DNA from: Sphingobacteruim zhuxiongii
GTDB lineage: Bacteria > Bacteroidota > Bacteroidia > Sphingobacteriales > Sphingobacteriaceae
DNA length: 64,000 bases
Direction: 5' to 3'
Assembly: GCF_009557615.1 (NCBI RefSeq)
Contig: NZ_CP045652.1
Span: forward strand, 2,666,001-2,730,000
Positions 32,392-42,206 of the stretch are shown piece by piece. The notes under the pieces were generated by a model. That model had not been told where the DNA came from, did no database searches, and saw only the letters and a program-made list of their open reading frames with translations. How positions within the stretch are numbered: position 1 is the stretch's first letter; each line of letters opens with the position of its first letter. The position numbers and the translations under genes are program-made.

Positions 32392-32578
32392 TCCCATCGG
32401 TCTTGATGTTTTTGTTGTAAAATTCTAATAAGAGATATGGTGCCACTCGTTGTGCAATAAACAATGATTCATGGTTATATCTCGATTTCTACATTTTAAA
32501 ACGTCGGAAACGCAAATTGTTACGAATGCAGCTACTAGATTATTACTGAAGGGATTTTTGCTCTTTGAAACTCAATGG
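32392..32578 (-). pseudogene. Decayed copy of the small membrane-protein gene at 27811
   Basis: The nucleotide sequence aligns with 27820-28015 over most of its length. On the minus strand it reads IEFQRAKIPSVII, like IESQTAKIPSVVF in the intact gene, then meets tandem TAG stops. Another frame gives a KCRNRDI equivalent of KCSRGKV. Several stops and shifts show it is dead. Confidence 0.6.
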
Positions 32579-32702
32579 TTGGGATAGCTCGAGCGTCATC
32601 TGACGATTAGAATGTAATGATATTAAGTTAAAATGTTAATTCATCCGCCTACCAATTTAAGCCACGAGGAGTTTAAGTTGTTTTCAACAAACATAAGAAA
32701 CT

Positions 32703-32729
32703 AAAAAAAGCGGCTCCAAATTCGGAGCC
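32703..32729 (-). terminator. Minus-strand terminator
   Basis: GGCTCC and GGAGCC round AAATTC at 32712-32729; on the minus strand it is followed by GCTTTTTTTAG. It lies over 600 bp beyond the cspA stop, with no intact gene between, so it may end a long cspA transcript or a small RNA. Confidence 0.6.
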
Positions 32730-33344
32730 ACTAGAGTAAATCAATTTTAAATATTAATGCCTGTATTGTTAAAACATTTACACGTCCAAATAGTTTTTAT
32801 TGATTTGGAACTAGTTGTAAAAAGCGATTATAAATTCCATTTTCAGAATGCGAACGATGAGAAAAATTTCGATAAGGTGCGCAGTTTACATGAGTAAACT
32901 GCAATTTTAGAGGACTCAAAAAATGAATTTCGGTATTGACACAAATTTCGATTAATAGTAAATTTGAGTGGACGACCCATTATTTATTAAATATCCCCTG
33001 TTGAATGCTATTTCGTCAGGGGGTATCTTAAATTGATATTCAGTTTCTAGCTTTCCTATAATGACTTTCTTAACAATTTCCCTGACGATTACAAAACATT
33101 GTTGGAGGGATTTTAACGACGAAAGCCCCGATTAGGGGGCTTTAGAAAATTAACACTTAAACTACGAATTGTTTTTAGCACCTTAAAATTAATAAGTTGA
33201 ACCAAACAAATAGTCAATTTATTGTCAAATAAGGAGACTAAGCATTTTAGATAGAATTTCTCGGAGTATACTAACAGTAGACAAAAAAAGCGATTATAAC
33301 TTTACATTATAATCGCGATCTCATTAATAACAAATGGAGTATGG
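32730..33344. other. Gene-less stretch downstream of cspA
   Basis: About 600 bp. It contains a hairpin at 33124-33145 (AAAGCCCC and GGGGGCTTT) without a T run. No gene seen. Confidence 0.4.
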
Positions 33345-33536
33345 TTATGCTATACGTACGTTCGTTGCGTTAAGACCTTTTTGGCCTCTTTCAACATTGT
33401 AGGTAACGTGGTCATTTTCTCTGATATCGTCTCTTAATCCTGTACTGTGTACAAATAAATCATCTCCACCATCATTTGGTGTAATAAATCCAAATCCTTT
33501 TGTGTTGTTAAAGAATTTAACTTTTCCTTCTTGCAT
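33345..33536 (-). CDS. Cold-shock protein, CspA family
   Basis: 63 aa from the Met at 33536. The single OB-fold has RNP1 KGFGFITP and RNP2 DLFVHST. It binds single-stranded RNA/DNA as a chaperone. The frame is open for 50 more codons upstream, but that sequence is not protein-like and is best read as the long 5' UTR usual for cold-shock genes. The fatty-acid desaturase gene lies upstream on the same strand, linking RNA chaperoning and membrane fluidity in the cold. A decayed copy is at 57667. Confidence 0.93.
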   Translation of the reverse strand: MQEGKVKFFNNTKGFGFITPNDGGDDLFVHSTGLRDDIRENDHVTYNVERGQKGLNATNVRIA

Positions 33537-33737
33537 TGTGTTGTGTATTAAATAAAATATCTTGTTAGTGAGCAAACGCTCATATTTCGGGACAATTGAG
33601 TCCAAATAATCATTTATAAAATCAAAAGTTGAGGATAAGAGAAGGTTGCTATGACATGTCACAAAACATTTCTCGTCAAACATCATCTAGATGAAAACAA
33701 ATTAGCAACTGAAAATGCGGAAACTAAAAAAGATGAG

Positions 33738-33779
33738 TGAACTGATCGGTTTCAGAAAGCGTCGGCAGGGCCTGATTAT
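33738..33779 (-). promoter_or_regulatory. 42-bp conserved block upstream of cspA
   Basis: Between the desaturase stop and cspA. It differs at only 2 of 42 positions from 58055-58096 in the decayed copy of this locus, although the flanking coding and leader sequences have diverged far more. It may be a promoter, a cold-shock leader element or a short RNA. Confidence 0.5.
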
Positions 33780-33820
33780 AACACAAAGATAATAAAATTT
33801 AATTAAAAACAAAATTATTT

Positions 33821-34882
33821 TTATTTCGACATAGCTTTTATCACTTTTATATGCGATTGGAAAGCAGCATAGAATGTGGGATATTCATTATATTTCACAT
33901 TATATTCTAGGCAAGTCGCTTTAACAATTTCGTTAATTTTCGGATAGTGAATGTGACTGACCTTTGGAAACAAATGGTGCTCAACTTGAAAATTCAATCC
34001 CCCAAGCAACCAAGTTAACACCCGGCTATCGGTAGCAAAATTCGCCGTAGATTGCAATTGATGTATCATCCATTGTGCCTCAACACGTTCGTCAACCAGG
34101 GTTTTAAACTCAGTTTCGTCAACGACATGCGCTAGTTGAAATACGGTGGCCAAACAAATTCCGCAGACGATACTAGTTAAACATAAGCCTACAAGGGTTG
34201 GAATCCAGCCAACAAAGATGATGGGGATCACGACGAACAACGTGAAGTGAATAATTTTGCTAATCCAAAAAATTATTCTTTCATTGATTGGAAAGTTAAA
34301 TTTTTCTGATGATATGCTCAACCTCTGTCTAAAATATTTTTCATAATCTTGATAAAAGATCCACGCCAAATATGAAATCGAATAAAGAAATATAAAATAC
34401 AGATGTTGATATCTGTGATGTTCTTTTAGCGGTTGGTCATGGTGAATTCTCATGAATTTTATCTCAATATCGTGATCCTCACCATCGATATTGGTGTATG
34501 TATGGTGCGCTATATTATGCTTCAACTTCCACAAAAAGATATTCCCGCCTAGCAAATTTAAAGAATAGGAAAGGATCGTATTTATTGCCTTATTCTCTGA
34601 AAACGAATTATGTCCAGCATCATGCATAATATTGAATCCAATAGCGGCTAAATTAACCCCCAATAGAAGGCATAACACAACACTGACTATCCAATGTGGC
34701 TGAACGAATATAAGAATTGAATAGATTAGGAATAAAGAAGAAAGAAGGATGATTGCTTTTACTATTAATAGCCGATTACCTGTTTTATTGATCGATTCTT
34801 CTTGGAAATAATGGTTGACTTTTTGTTTCAATGATTTCGAAAACAATGCATTGACATTGTTAAACTTTACTACGGTACTCAT
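33821..34882 (-). CDS. Membrane fatty-acid (acyl-lipid) desaturase
   Basis: 353 aa. The three His boxes of membrane di-iron desaturases are present: HDAGHNSFSE (HxxxH), HNIAHHTYTN (HxxHH) and FQVEHHLFPK (QxEHH). There are four to six membrane spans, including LLIVKAIILLSSLFLIYSIL. It is related to linoleoyl-CoA/delta-5/6-type desaturases, but regiospecificity cannot be told. It is upstream of cspA, so a cold-induced role in membrane fluidity is likely. The 3' end of a decayed copy is at 58128. Confidence 0.93.
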   Translation of the reverse strand: MSTVVKFNNVNALFSKSLKQKVNHYFQEESINKTGNRLLIVKAIILLSSLFLIYSILIFVQPHWIVSVVLCLLLGVNLAAIGFNIMHDAGHNSFSENKAINTILSYSLNLLGGNIFLWKLKHNIAHHTYTNIDGEDHDIEIKFMRIHHDQPLKEHHRYQHLYFIFLYSISYLAWIFYQDYEKYFRQRLSISSEKFNFPINERIIFWISKIIHFTLFVVIPIIFVGWIPTLVGLCLTSIVCGICLATVFQLAHVVDETEFKTLVDERVEAQWMIHQLQSTANFATDSRVLTWLLGGLNFQVEHHLFPKVSHIHYPKINEIVKATCLEYNVKYNEYPTFYAAFQSHIKVIKAMSK

Positions 34883-35785
34883 GTTTTACTATACTACTTT
34901 TATGCGTTAAGCGATTCACAATTAAATGAATGGCTTTAATGTTACTAATTTAAAAAATTGTTCTCGGATATAAAAATCGGTACATAACATTTAGAGTTAA
35001 TATCTCCTAACATGTCACTATATTAAATACTAAGCAGGTGCAGCTAAAAGATATATCAATCCAGTGTGTGATGAAAAGGTATGTTTGCCCTTAATTTATT
35101 ACACGACTTTACGCGTGAGTAAAAATTCATAGCGCTGCTTTTATCGTTAACTTTCAATGCTATGCCCTTCTAACCTAAGTGTCAGACTTCGATTTAGGGT
35201 GATTTTTTTGCTTGATGAGGATACAAAGATGCTGGAAAATACGAACCAATCGAGCAGCAATATCCAGAACGTGATCGTGCCAATAATCCCTGAGATTGGC
35301 TTGGATACGATGGCCTATCAGAATCGATTCTAAGTTTTACAAAGTTTTATGTAAATAATTCCAACGAATTTGCATACCAACTGTTCAATACATAGACTGA
35401 ATGATCTTTTTACGAATAGCGTATTCATGTTTCACAACGGAGCGAAACAAATAGCTTGCGCAAAAGATGATATTTGCTCTAACTGCCTAAGGCAGATAGA
35501 GCACACCCGCTAGGCATGACGGTGGCAAGTGAGAACCCTACTTTTTCACAACACGAGTTCTTGGCGTTGGATCAAGTATTTAAAGAATAGCGGTCATGGA
35601 TTTATCGCAGCGATCCTAGAAGTTCACCGTAGGCAAAAGAAATTCGACGACTAAGGTTTATACGCAAGTGATAAGGCGTCCTTCGATCTATGAAACCTTT
35701 TGCGCTTTCCTCTGAACTTTCTCGACAGTTAATTAGAACAACAGCGGAAGCACAAACAGTAAAATTCTTACTTGTTTTCAAAAAT
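34883..35785. other. Long intergenic region with a hairpin and a possible gene remnant
   Basis: About 900 bp. On the minus strand, 35147-35316 holds an open, start-less frame with membrane-like text (KPISGIIGTITFWILLLDWF), perhaps a fragment. At 35475-35503 lies a quasi-palindrome, TGCTCTAACTGCCT against AGGCAGATAGAGCA, with one mismatch. The promoter of the trehalose genes should lie towards the right end. No intact gene. Confidence 0.45.
35475..35503. repeat. Near-perfect 29-bp palindrome
   Basis: 14-bp arms with one mismatch round a single A. It is not followed by T residues, so it is not a terminator; it could be an operator or a cruciform, about 310 bp before the trehalose gene start. 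Confidence 0.55.
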
Positions 35786-38017
35786 ATGATGCAGACAAAA
35801 CGAACAATTATTATTTCAAATAGATTACCAATCCGAATAGAAAGACAACATGGCGAATTACATGTAATCCCTAGCGAAGGCGGATTAGCAACTGGCTTAG
35901 GATCAATCTACCAAGACGAAGGTAATGTATGGATAGGTTGGCCGGGCTTTGTCCCAGAGAACGAACAAGAAAAAGAAAGCGTTACGGCGCAACTCGCCTC
36001 TTTAAATCTTATTCCCGTATTTCTTACGGCCAGTGAATTGGAAGGGTATTATGAGGGCTTTTCCAACGAGGTGCTTTGGCCAATATGCCATTACCACCCC
36101 TCCTACACGGTCTACGACCCCGCTAATTGGGAAATCTATCAGTCGGTGAATGAAAAATTTGCCCAGAAGGTGAAAGACCAAGATTTACTGGACAGCGATG
36201 ATGTGTGGATTCATGATTACCAACTCATGTTATTACCTAAACTAATTAGAGCCCACAACATCAACTTAGCCATTGGCTATTTTCAACATATACCTTTCCC
36301 ACCTGATGAGCTATTTCGAGCCATACCTTGGCGTGACGAGTTGCTAGAAGGGCTTTTAGGAGCCGACTTGATTGCTTTTCACACCTACCATGACACACAG
36401 CATTTCTTAAATGCCTGCAGTCATATTCTTGGTATTGCTATTCAAAACAATAGCTTACGGAAAGCGGGGCGCAGTATATATGTGGAAGTTTTTCCAATGG
36501 GAATTGACTACGAGAAATTTAGCGGGCTTGCGCAGTCGGCCGCCGTTCAGCAGCGTGCAGACGAGATTCGCACATTTTATAACCACAGGAAATTTATTTT
36601 AAGCATCGATAGACTAGATTACAGCAAAGGTATTTTAGAACGCTTAAAAGCGTTCGAGAGTCTTTTGCAACACTATCCTGAATTATACAGTCAGGTCGTA
36701 CTCTACATGCTCGTCGTGCCATCCCGTGACACTGTACCTAAGTATAGCGAACTACGCGATGAGATAAACAGGGTTGTTGGACACATAAACGCCGTGTATG
36801 GCACCAATGAATGGACACCCATATCTTATTTTTATAATACGTACTGCGTCGAGGAGTTGTCTGCCCTTTATGTCGCAGCGGATATTTGTCTGGTCACCTC
36901 GCTACGCGACGGAATGAATCTAGTCTGTAAAGAATTCATAGCAAGCAAAGAAAACAACGATGGTGTACTCATTTTGAGCGAGATGGCGGGTGCAAGTCGA
37001 GAGCTGATTGGTCCGATACTGGTCAATCCTAATGCGATTGAGCAAATTCGTGAGGCCATACGCACAGCGATCGTCATGCCGGTGGAGGAACAACGAAAGC
37101 GCTTAAATGACAGCTTGGAGATCGTCAAAAAATTCAATGTTCGCCATTGGGTTCATATTTTCTTCAAACGATTAAAAGAGATTAAAGCCTTGCAAAAGCA
37201 AGAATTAGCAAGACGCATCAGCCCAGCCATTATACAGGACATGCTCAGCCAACATGATGCTTCAAAACGTAACCTATTCTTACTGGACTATGACGGTACG
37301 CTCATGGGATTCAATAAAGATGCCGACGCTGTAACACCCACCAATAACTTGTATGAGACGTTGGAAGACCTACAATCCAACCCGAACAATCAAGTGGTCA
37401 TCATTAGTGGGCGTCCGCAGGACACCTTAGCGAATTGGTTTGCCGATAAAGACTATTTCCTCGTTGCAGAGCACGGTGCATGGAGCAATTATCCCTATCA
37501 CCAATGGCATAGCAAAAATCACATTTCGACGCGTTGGAAATATCCGATTAAACAAATCATGTCCGATTTTGCCAATCGCACTGCAGGTGCCTTTGTCGAA
37601 GAAAAGAACTATTCGCTTGCCTGGCATTACCGAAAGGTACAGCATGGATTGGGAAACCTGCGTTCCCAAGAACTCGTCGATAACCTACGCTATTTATTGC
37701 CGCATTACGGTTTACAACTGCTAATGGGGAACAAGGTAATTGAAGTAAAAAACAGCGAACTGAATAAGGGCAAAGCGGCTATGGAGATTGTCCATGATTT
37801 TCAGCCAGACTTCATATTCGCCATTGGTGATGACGCCACGGATGAAGACATGTTTTTGGAGCTTCCAGCAAACGCACTTACGGTGAAGGTGGGAAGCAGA
37901 AAATCTGCCGCACGATATTATATCGAAACACAGGAAGAAGTATTAAACCTAATCAAAAACTTTACGAACACATCTAAGCACTCGCAAAATGAATTCCAAC
38001 ATATCGAGAAAAACTAG
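35786..38017 (+). CDS. Bifunctional trehalose-6-phosphate synthase/phosphatase
   Basis: About 743 aa from the tandem Met at 35786/35789; the longer frame from 35690 adds 32 non-homologous residues. Residues about 5-470 are a GT20 synthase: IIISNRLPIRI, SEGGLATGLG, WIGWPGF, VWIHDYQLMLLPKLIR, SIDRLDYSKGILERL, RDGMNLVCKEFI. After a linker, about 500-735 is a HAD phosphatase: FLLDYDGTLMGF, VVIISGRP, EVKNSELNKGKAA, AIGDDATDEDMF. UDP-glucose and glucose-6-P give trehalose in one polypeptide. The GH15 gene overlaps its 3' end. Confidence 0.95.
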   Translation: MMQTKRTIIISNRLPIRIERQHGELHVIPSEGGLATGLGSIYQDEGNVWIGWPGFVPENEQEKESVTAQLASLNLIPVFLTASELEGYYEGFSNEVLWPICHYHPSYTVYDPANWEIYQSVNEKFAQKVKDQDLLDSDDVWIHDYQLMLLPKLIRAHNINLAIGYFQHIPFPPDELFRAIPWRDELLEGLLGADLIAFHTYHDTQHFLNACSHILGIAIQNNSLRKAGRSIYVEVFPMGIDYEKFSGLAQSAAVQQRADEIRTFYNHRKFILSIDRLDYSKGILERLKAFESLLQHYPELYSQVVLYMLVVPSRDTVPKYSELRDEINRVVGHINAVYGTNEWTPISYFYNTYCVEELSALYVAADICLVTSLRDGMNLVCKEFIASKENNDGVLILSEMAGASRELIGPILVNPNAIEQIREAIRTAIVMPVEEQRKRLNDSLEIVKKFNVRHWVHIFFKRLKEIKALQKQELARRISPAIIQDMLSQHDASKRNLFLLDYDGTLMGFNKDADAVTPTNNLYETLEDLQSNPNNQVVIISGRPQDTLANWFADKDYFLVAEHGAWSNYPYHQWHSKNHISTRWKYPIKQIMSDFANRTAGAFVEEKNYSLAWHYRKVQHGLGNLRSQELVDNLRYLLPHYGLQLLMGNKVIEVKNSELNKGKAAMEIVHDFQPDFIFAIGDDATDEDMFLELPANALTVKVGSRKSAARYYIETQEEVLNLIKNFTNTSKHSQNEFQHIEKN

Positions 38018-39845
38018 CAAAATACCCCATACAAAACATACTTACAACAGTGGTATTATTGGAAACTGTGCTTACATCGCACATGTCAATATCGATACCA
38101 ATATCAGCTGGCTTTGTTGGCCGACCTTCCAAGATTCGTTTGTCTTTGGAGGTCTTTTAGACGACTCCTACGGCGGTGAATATTCGATACGACCTATAGG
38201 TGATATTTTCTCCGCCAAGCAAACTTATCTGGAGAACACGAACGTTCTGTGTACAACCATTGAATGCAAAGAAGGGTCCTATCGGGTAACAGATTTCGCG
38301 CCACGATTTGAACAATATGAGCGCTATTTTAAACCCTTGATCATGATTCGCAAAATTGAACCTATTCAGGGACGTCCACGGATAAAAGCAACATGCGAAC
38401 CGGTATACCAATATGGCAAAACGAAACTGAACAAGCATCGCGGAAGCAATCATATTCAATTTGAGAACGGAGACGTCAGCTTACGCTTAGCAACTGATAT
38501 TCCAATTAGTCATTTCTTTGATGAAACAGCGCATGTACTAAGCAAACCGGTTTATTTAGTGTTAACGTTCGGCAGCCCCTTCGAAGCCCCAATAGAGCGT
38601 ACCTGTGAAGAATTCCTAAGTCGAACAATTGCCTATTGGCAAAAGTGGGTAAAGAACGCGTCGATTCCTTCGTTCTATCAGAAAGAAGTCATTCGTTCTG
38701 CTTTAGCCTTAAAGCTCCACCAATATGAAGATACCGGTGCCATTATTGCCGCCAGTACCACCAGTTTGCCGGAATTTCCTGGTTCAGGACGTAATTGGGA
38801 CTACCGTTTTTGTTGGTTACGCGACAGCTTCTACGTGCTTACCGCCTTGAGCCATATTGGTCATTTTGAAGAAATGGAAAAATACGCCTCCTTTATCGCC
38901 AATATTACGCAGACCGACAGCGGAAGGCTTCAGCCACTTTATGGTATTTTAGGGAAATCAGACTTAGTCGAAAGCCAGGTAGACCATCTTCATGGTTATT
39001 TAGGGAATACTCCCATTCGCATCGGCAACCAGGCCCATGAGCACATTCAGAACGACGTTTACGGACAAGCTTTGATCGCTTTGCTCCCCCTATTTACCGA
39101 CCAACGATTTATGTATCAAAATAAAGGAATCTCTAAAGAGTGGACGAATTACATTTTGACGAAAATTGAAGCGACGATCGATGAAAAGGATGCGGGAATT
39201 TGGGAATTTAGAAATTTCCAGCAACGACACTGTTATTCCAATTTATTTCAATGGGCAGGCGCAACAGCTGCAATAAAAATAGCTAGACAAAACGGTTTTG
39301 AAGAAATGGAGCAAAAAGCGCTTTTACTGCAAAAGAAAGCTTCCGCCTATATAGAATCTTGTTATGACCAAGGCAGAGGCGTTTATACAAACTCCACTGA
39401 ATCAACACATTTGGATGCCTCCACCCTACAGCTTATCCTGATGGGGTACTTAGATCCAGCATCCGAACGTGCCCGCCAACATTTGAGTCAGCTAGAAAGC
39501 GAGCTCAAGGGCCGACAGGGGTTATTTTATCGTTATTTGCACAAAGATGATTTCGGAAAGCCAAAGTCTACATTTTTGGTCTGCGCATTTTGGTATGTTG
39601 AAGCATTAGCCTGTGTGGGAAGGCTGGAGGAAGCTCAGGAGGTGTTCCAACAGTTGATGTCTTTCGGCAATCATTTGATGCTATTCAGTGAGGATGTCAA
39701 TGAAGAAGATGGAAGCCAATGGGGAAATTTCCCTCAAGCATACAGTCATGTGGGTTTGATGAATGCCGCCTATCGTATCGCGATTAAATTAGACCAGCCA
39801 ACCTTTTTTGAGAATGCAGGGATGCACGCTTATACCAAAGAATAA
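37989..39845 (+). CDS. Glycoside hydrolase family 15 (glucoamylase/trehalase-like)
   Basis: 618 aa. The N-terminal beta-domain contains IGNCAYIAHVNIDTNISWLC. The (alpha/alpha)6 barrel contains the family core SGRNWDYRFCWLRDSFY and ends with the EDVNEEDGSQWGNFPQAYSH motif carrying a catalytic acid. It overlaps the trehalose synthase/phosphatase gene by 29 nt, so translation is coupled. GH15 members include trehalases in actinobacteria and archaea, so turnover of the trehalose made by its partner is plausible; alpha-glucan hydrolysis is the alternative. No signal peptide is evident, so it should be cytoplasmic. Confidence 0.93.
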   Translation: MNSNISRKTSKIPHTKHTYNSGIIGNCAYIAHVNIDTNISWLCWPTFQDSFVFGGLLDDSYGGEYSIRPIGDIFSAKQTYLENTNVLCTTIECKEGSYRVTDFAPRFEQYERYFKPLIMIRKIEPIQGRPRIKATCEPVYQYGKTKLNKHRGSNHIQFENGDVSLRLATDIPISHFFDETAHVLSKPVYLVLTFGSPFEAPIERTCEEFLSRTIAYWQKWVKNASIPSFYQKEVIRSALALKLHQYEDTGAIIAASTTSLPEFPGSGRNWDYRFCWLRDSFYVLTALSHIGHFEEMEKYASFIANITQTDSGRLQPLYGILGKSDLVESQVDHLHGYLGNTPIRIGNQAHEHIQNDVYGQALIALLPLFTDQRFMYQNKGISKEWTNYILTKIEATIDEKDAGIWEFRNFQQRHCYSNLFQWAGATAAIKIARQNGFEEMEQKALLLQKKASAYIESCYDQGRGVYTNSTESTHLDASTLQLILMGYLDPASERARQHLSQLESELKGRQGLFYRYLHKDDFGKPKSTFLVCAFWYVEALACVGRLEEAQEVFQQLMSFGNHLMLFSEDVNEEDGSQWGNFPQAYSHVGLMNAAYRIAIKLDQPTFFENAGMHAYTKE

Positions 39846-40086
39846 ACGGGGTTTCAATCACACAAAATAATTAGGCCGGCGGAGCAAGTTTTATTTTTAC
39901 GGGGCATGTGGATGATCGGCCGCCTTTCGAATGTACAGCGGAAAGGCTTATGAGCTGCCTTTCACTAGCTCACGAATGCTATTTCGCATGAACTTTCTTC
40001 TTACCTCATAAGGTGTATAGCCCTCTGAATAAAGGCAAAATTCGATAGACTTCGAACATATGCGTGATTGTTGGAGCTATTCTTTA

Positions 40087-40338
40087 TTAATCGGACGCAT
40101 AAAATTTTACTTCATCTTGGGTTTCTAGATGTCGATAACTTAGCGATAGATGATTTTCTAATCCATGTAATTTTTCAAATGATGGATTAGCCTCAAAGAT
40201 TGTTTGAAGCTCTTCCAGTCGATACAACACCTCTTCACTAGTACAGCACTCGAAGTAGACCGTTTCTTCAAACTTGCTACTATTCTTTTTCTGTACACTT
40301 TTAATAATTTTTAGCTTTTCTATAACATCCAGTTCCAT
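40087..40338 (-). CDS. Hypothetical protein
   Basis: 83 aa from the Met at 40338 (ELDVIEKLKIIKSVQKKNSS); a start at 40356 adds six residues. Predicted helical and charged, with FECCTSEEVLYRLEELQTIF. No family recognised. It lies between long gene-poor stretches. Confidence 0.5.
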   Translation of the reverse strand: MELDVIEKLKIIKSVQKKNSSKFEETVYFECCTSEEVLYRLEELQTIFEANPSFEKLHGLENHLSLSYRHLETQDEVKFYASD

Positions 40339-40356
40339 AATTGTGAGATAAACCAT

Positions 40357-41050
40357 TCAACCTTACTTAGTTTGAGCGCGGCATCAACGAAGTGCCACTA
40401 GCCCTGTCAAAGTTTCGCATCCCATGTATTCCTTTCGGCATCAACGTCCTATGCATTTAGAAATGTAGTAGAACTTATGTATGGGTTCTATCTGTCTTTG
40501 TTTCCACCCCGCGTATGAGCGGATGCTAAGCTTGAAAAATCTTAGATTCAACGTACAGAGCTTTCATAAATCCGCTCATTCATAACGCCTCAGCATACTA
40601 TGCCAACCTTTAGATTGACCGCGAGAAATAGATGTTTTTAGCATCTATATCTACCTGAACACATACCGCACAGAGATAGTTCAGCGAAATTGTACGAATA
40701 TGAATTAAATCACTTTGAGCCTGGAATAATACCTGTTTAAGTGCAACGAATCTAGCGAAATACGACAGCCTTCCACAAGCTATAATTCTCAATAGCGATT
40801 GCGTCTATACGAACATTAGGTACTAGGATCTAAATGCCTTGCATTGGGTATCAAGAACTTGCTCTTGTTCTGCCCTTTTCTCCTAACCCATCAAAAGAGA
40901 TGCTTGATATAAAATAAACATCACAATCTACCCCGTTTCCTCTCTGATAACATTTTGTTGTCTTGAATTTTGCTTTTTTACTTTGTTCGTTTTTCTTGAT
41001 TTTCGTTAAATTTATAAACGAAGTAAACTCAAAATTCATCTTTTAGGTAC
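40357..41050. other. Gene-poor stretch upstream of the sensor kinase
   Basis: About 690 bp without a credible gene. TGAGCGGAT at 40516-40524 and ATCCGCTCA at 40570-40578 form perfect 9-bp arms 45 nt apart. The sensor-kinase promoter should be near the right end. Confidence 0.45.
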
Positions 41051-42169
41051 ATGTCACAATTTCAATCGTTAAAAATGTTGATCGATGTTTTGCAGCATTC
41101 CCCATTAGCGACTGCTATTTACGACAGCAGCGACCTGAACATCGCTTTCGCTAATGATGCGATGCTTCGGATGTGGTGCAGCGATTCATCCATTATTGGA
41201 ACTAGCTTCAGCGAGGCTTTTCCTAATTTCAAAGAGGAAGGATTTTCAAGTATTCTAGAGAATGTGTGGCGAACAGGGATTAGTTACCAAGCGACCGCCA
41301 CGCCTGCGGATATACTAGATGGAGATATTAAGCATAAGCGGTTTTTCGACTTTGAGTATAAAGCCCTCGTTAACGACCGCGAGGAAACCTTCGCGATTTT
41401 ACATACATCCGTTGATGTTACCTCAAAAAACAAAGCCTTGCAATTGCTAAAAAAACAAGAGCAGCATTTATCCATCAATAGCGATCTGGAGGAAATTACA
41501 CACAGTTTAGCACATGATGCTAAAAATCCGATTGCTATCGCTAGACTCGGAATTGATTCGCTGCGGCGCAATATTTCCGAGGTGGAAGATAGTAAGGATA
41601 AATGGTATGAAATCATCGATCAGGCGATGGTTAGTTTAAATAATATTATCGATAAGACCGTTCAGCTGAGCGAAGCACGGGTGTACTCACCGAATAAAAG
41701 CATGGTTTTCATCGCCGACAAGATGAAGTTCTGGTGTGACGAGGCCATCCTTCTCTATGCTGCAAATCGTACTAGAATAGATTTAGGGGTTTTGCTTCCC
41801 GTCCTAGGTGATCCTGGAGGTATTTTCCAAATCTTTAGCAACGTCATTGGAAATGCAATAAAATACTCTTCAACGATGCAGGAGCCAATTATCCAAATCT
41901 ATTCCGAGGAAACGAGTAAGGGTGTGGTGTATTACATCAAAGATAATGGCATAGGAATTCCAGAAAAGGAGATTACCAAAATTTATGATAGGCTACAACG
42001 AGGTTCCAACTCAACCAGCCATAGCGGGCGTGGAATAGGGTTATTTATCGTGAAGCGCGTGATTGAGCGATTGGATGGGCAGATTAATATCTCCAGCAAA
42101 ATCAACATGGGAACGGAAGTACGTTTGTTTTTTCCTAATAATTCCGAAATTTCTTCGAACGATTGTTAG
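41051..42169 (+). CDS. PAS-domain sensor histidine kinase
   Basis: 372 aa without membrane spans, so cytoplasmic. A PAS domain covers about residues 8-130 (IAFANDAMLRMW, ILHTSVDVTSKNKA). A HisKA dimer region follows with phospho-acceptor His in SLAHDAKNPIAIARL, then HATPase_c: N box NVIGNAIKYS, G1 DNGIGIP, G2 GRGIGLFIVKR. A partner could be the LuxR-type regulator at 49474, but that is distance-based inference. The SDR gene follows by 37 bp. Confidence 0.92.
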   Translation: MSQFQSLKMLIDVLQHSPLATAIYDSSDLNIAFANDAMLRMWCSDSSIIGTSFSEAFPNFKEEGFSSILENVWRTGISYQATATPADILDGDIKHKRFFDFEYKALVNDREETFAILHTSVDVTSKNKALQLLKKQEQHLSINSDLEEITHSLAHDAKNPIAIARLGIDSLRRNISEVEDSKDKWYEIIDQAMVSLNNIIDKTVQLSEARVYSPNKSMVFIADKMKFWCDEAILLYAANRTRIDLGVLLPVLGDPGGIFQIFSNVIGNAIKYSSTMQEPIIQIYSEETSKGVVYYIKDNGIGIPEKEITKIYDRLQRGSNSTSHSGRGIGLFIVKRVIERLDGQINISSKINMGTEVRLFFPNNSEISSNDC

Positions 42170-42206
42170 CGCAAGCTGTTCTTTCCATACATCAAAACGA
42201 TACTTT

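Noticed and set aside
33537..33686. 50-codon N-terminal extension of CspA
   Set aside because: Not protein-like and absent from the family; better explained as the long 5' UTR of a cold-shock gene.
40610..41039. Two minus-strand ORFs of 60 and 62 aa
   Set aside because: Composition and lack of start context look like chance open frames in A/T-rich intergenic DNA.
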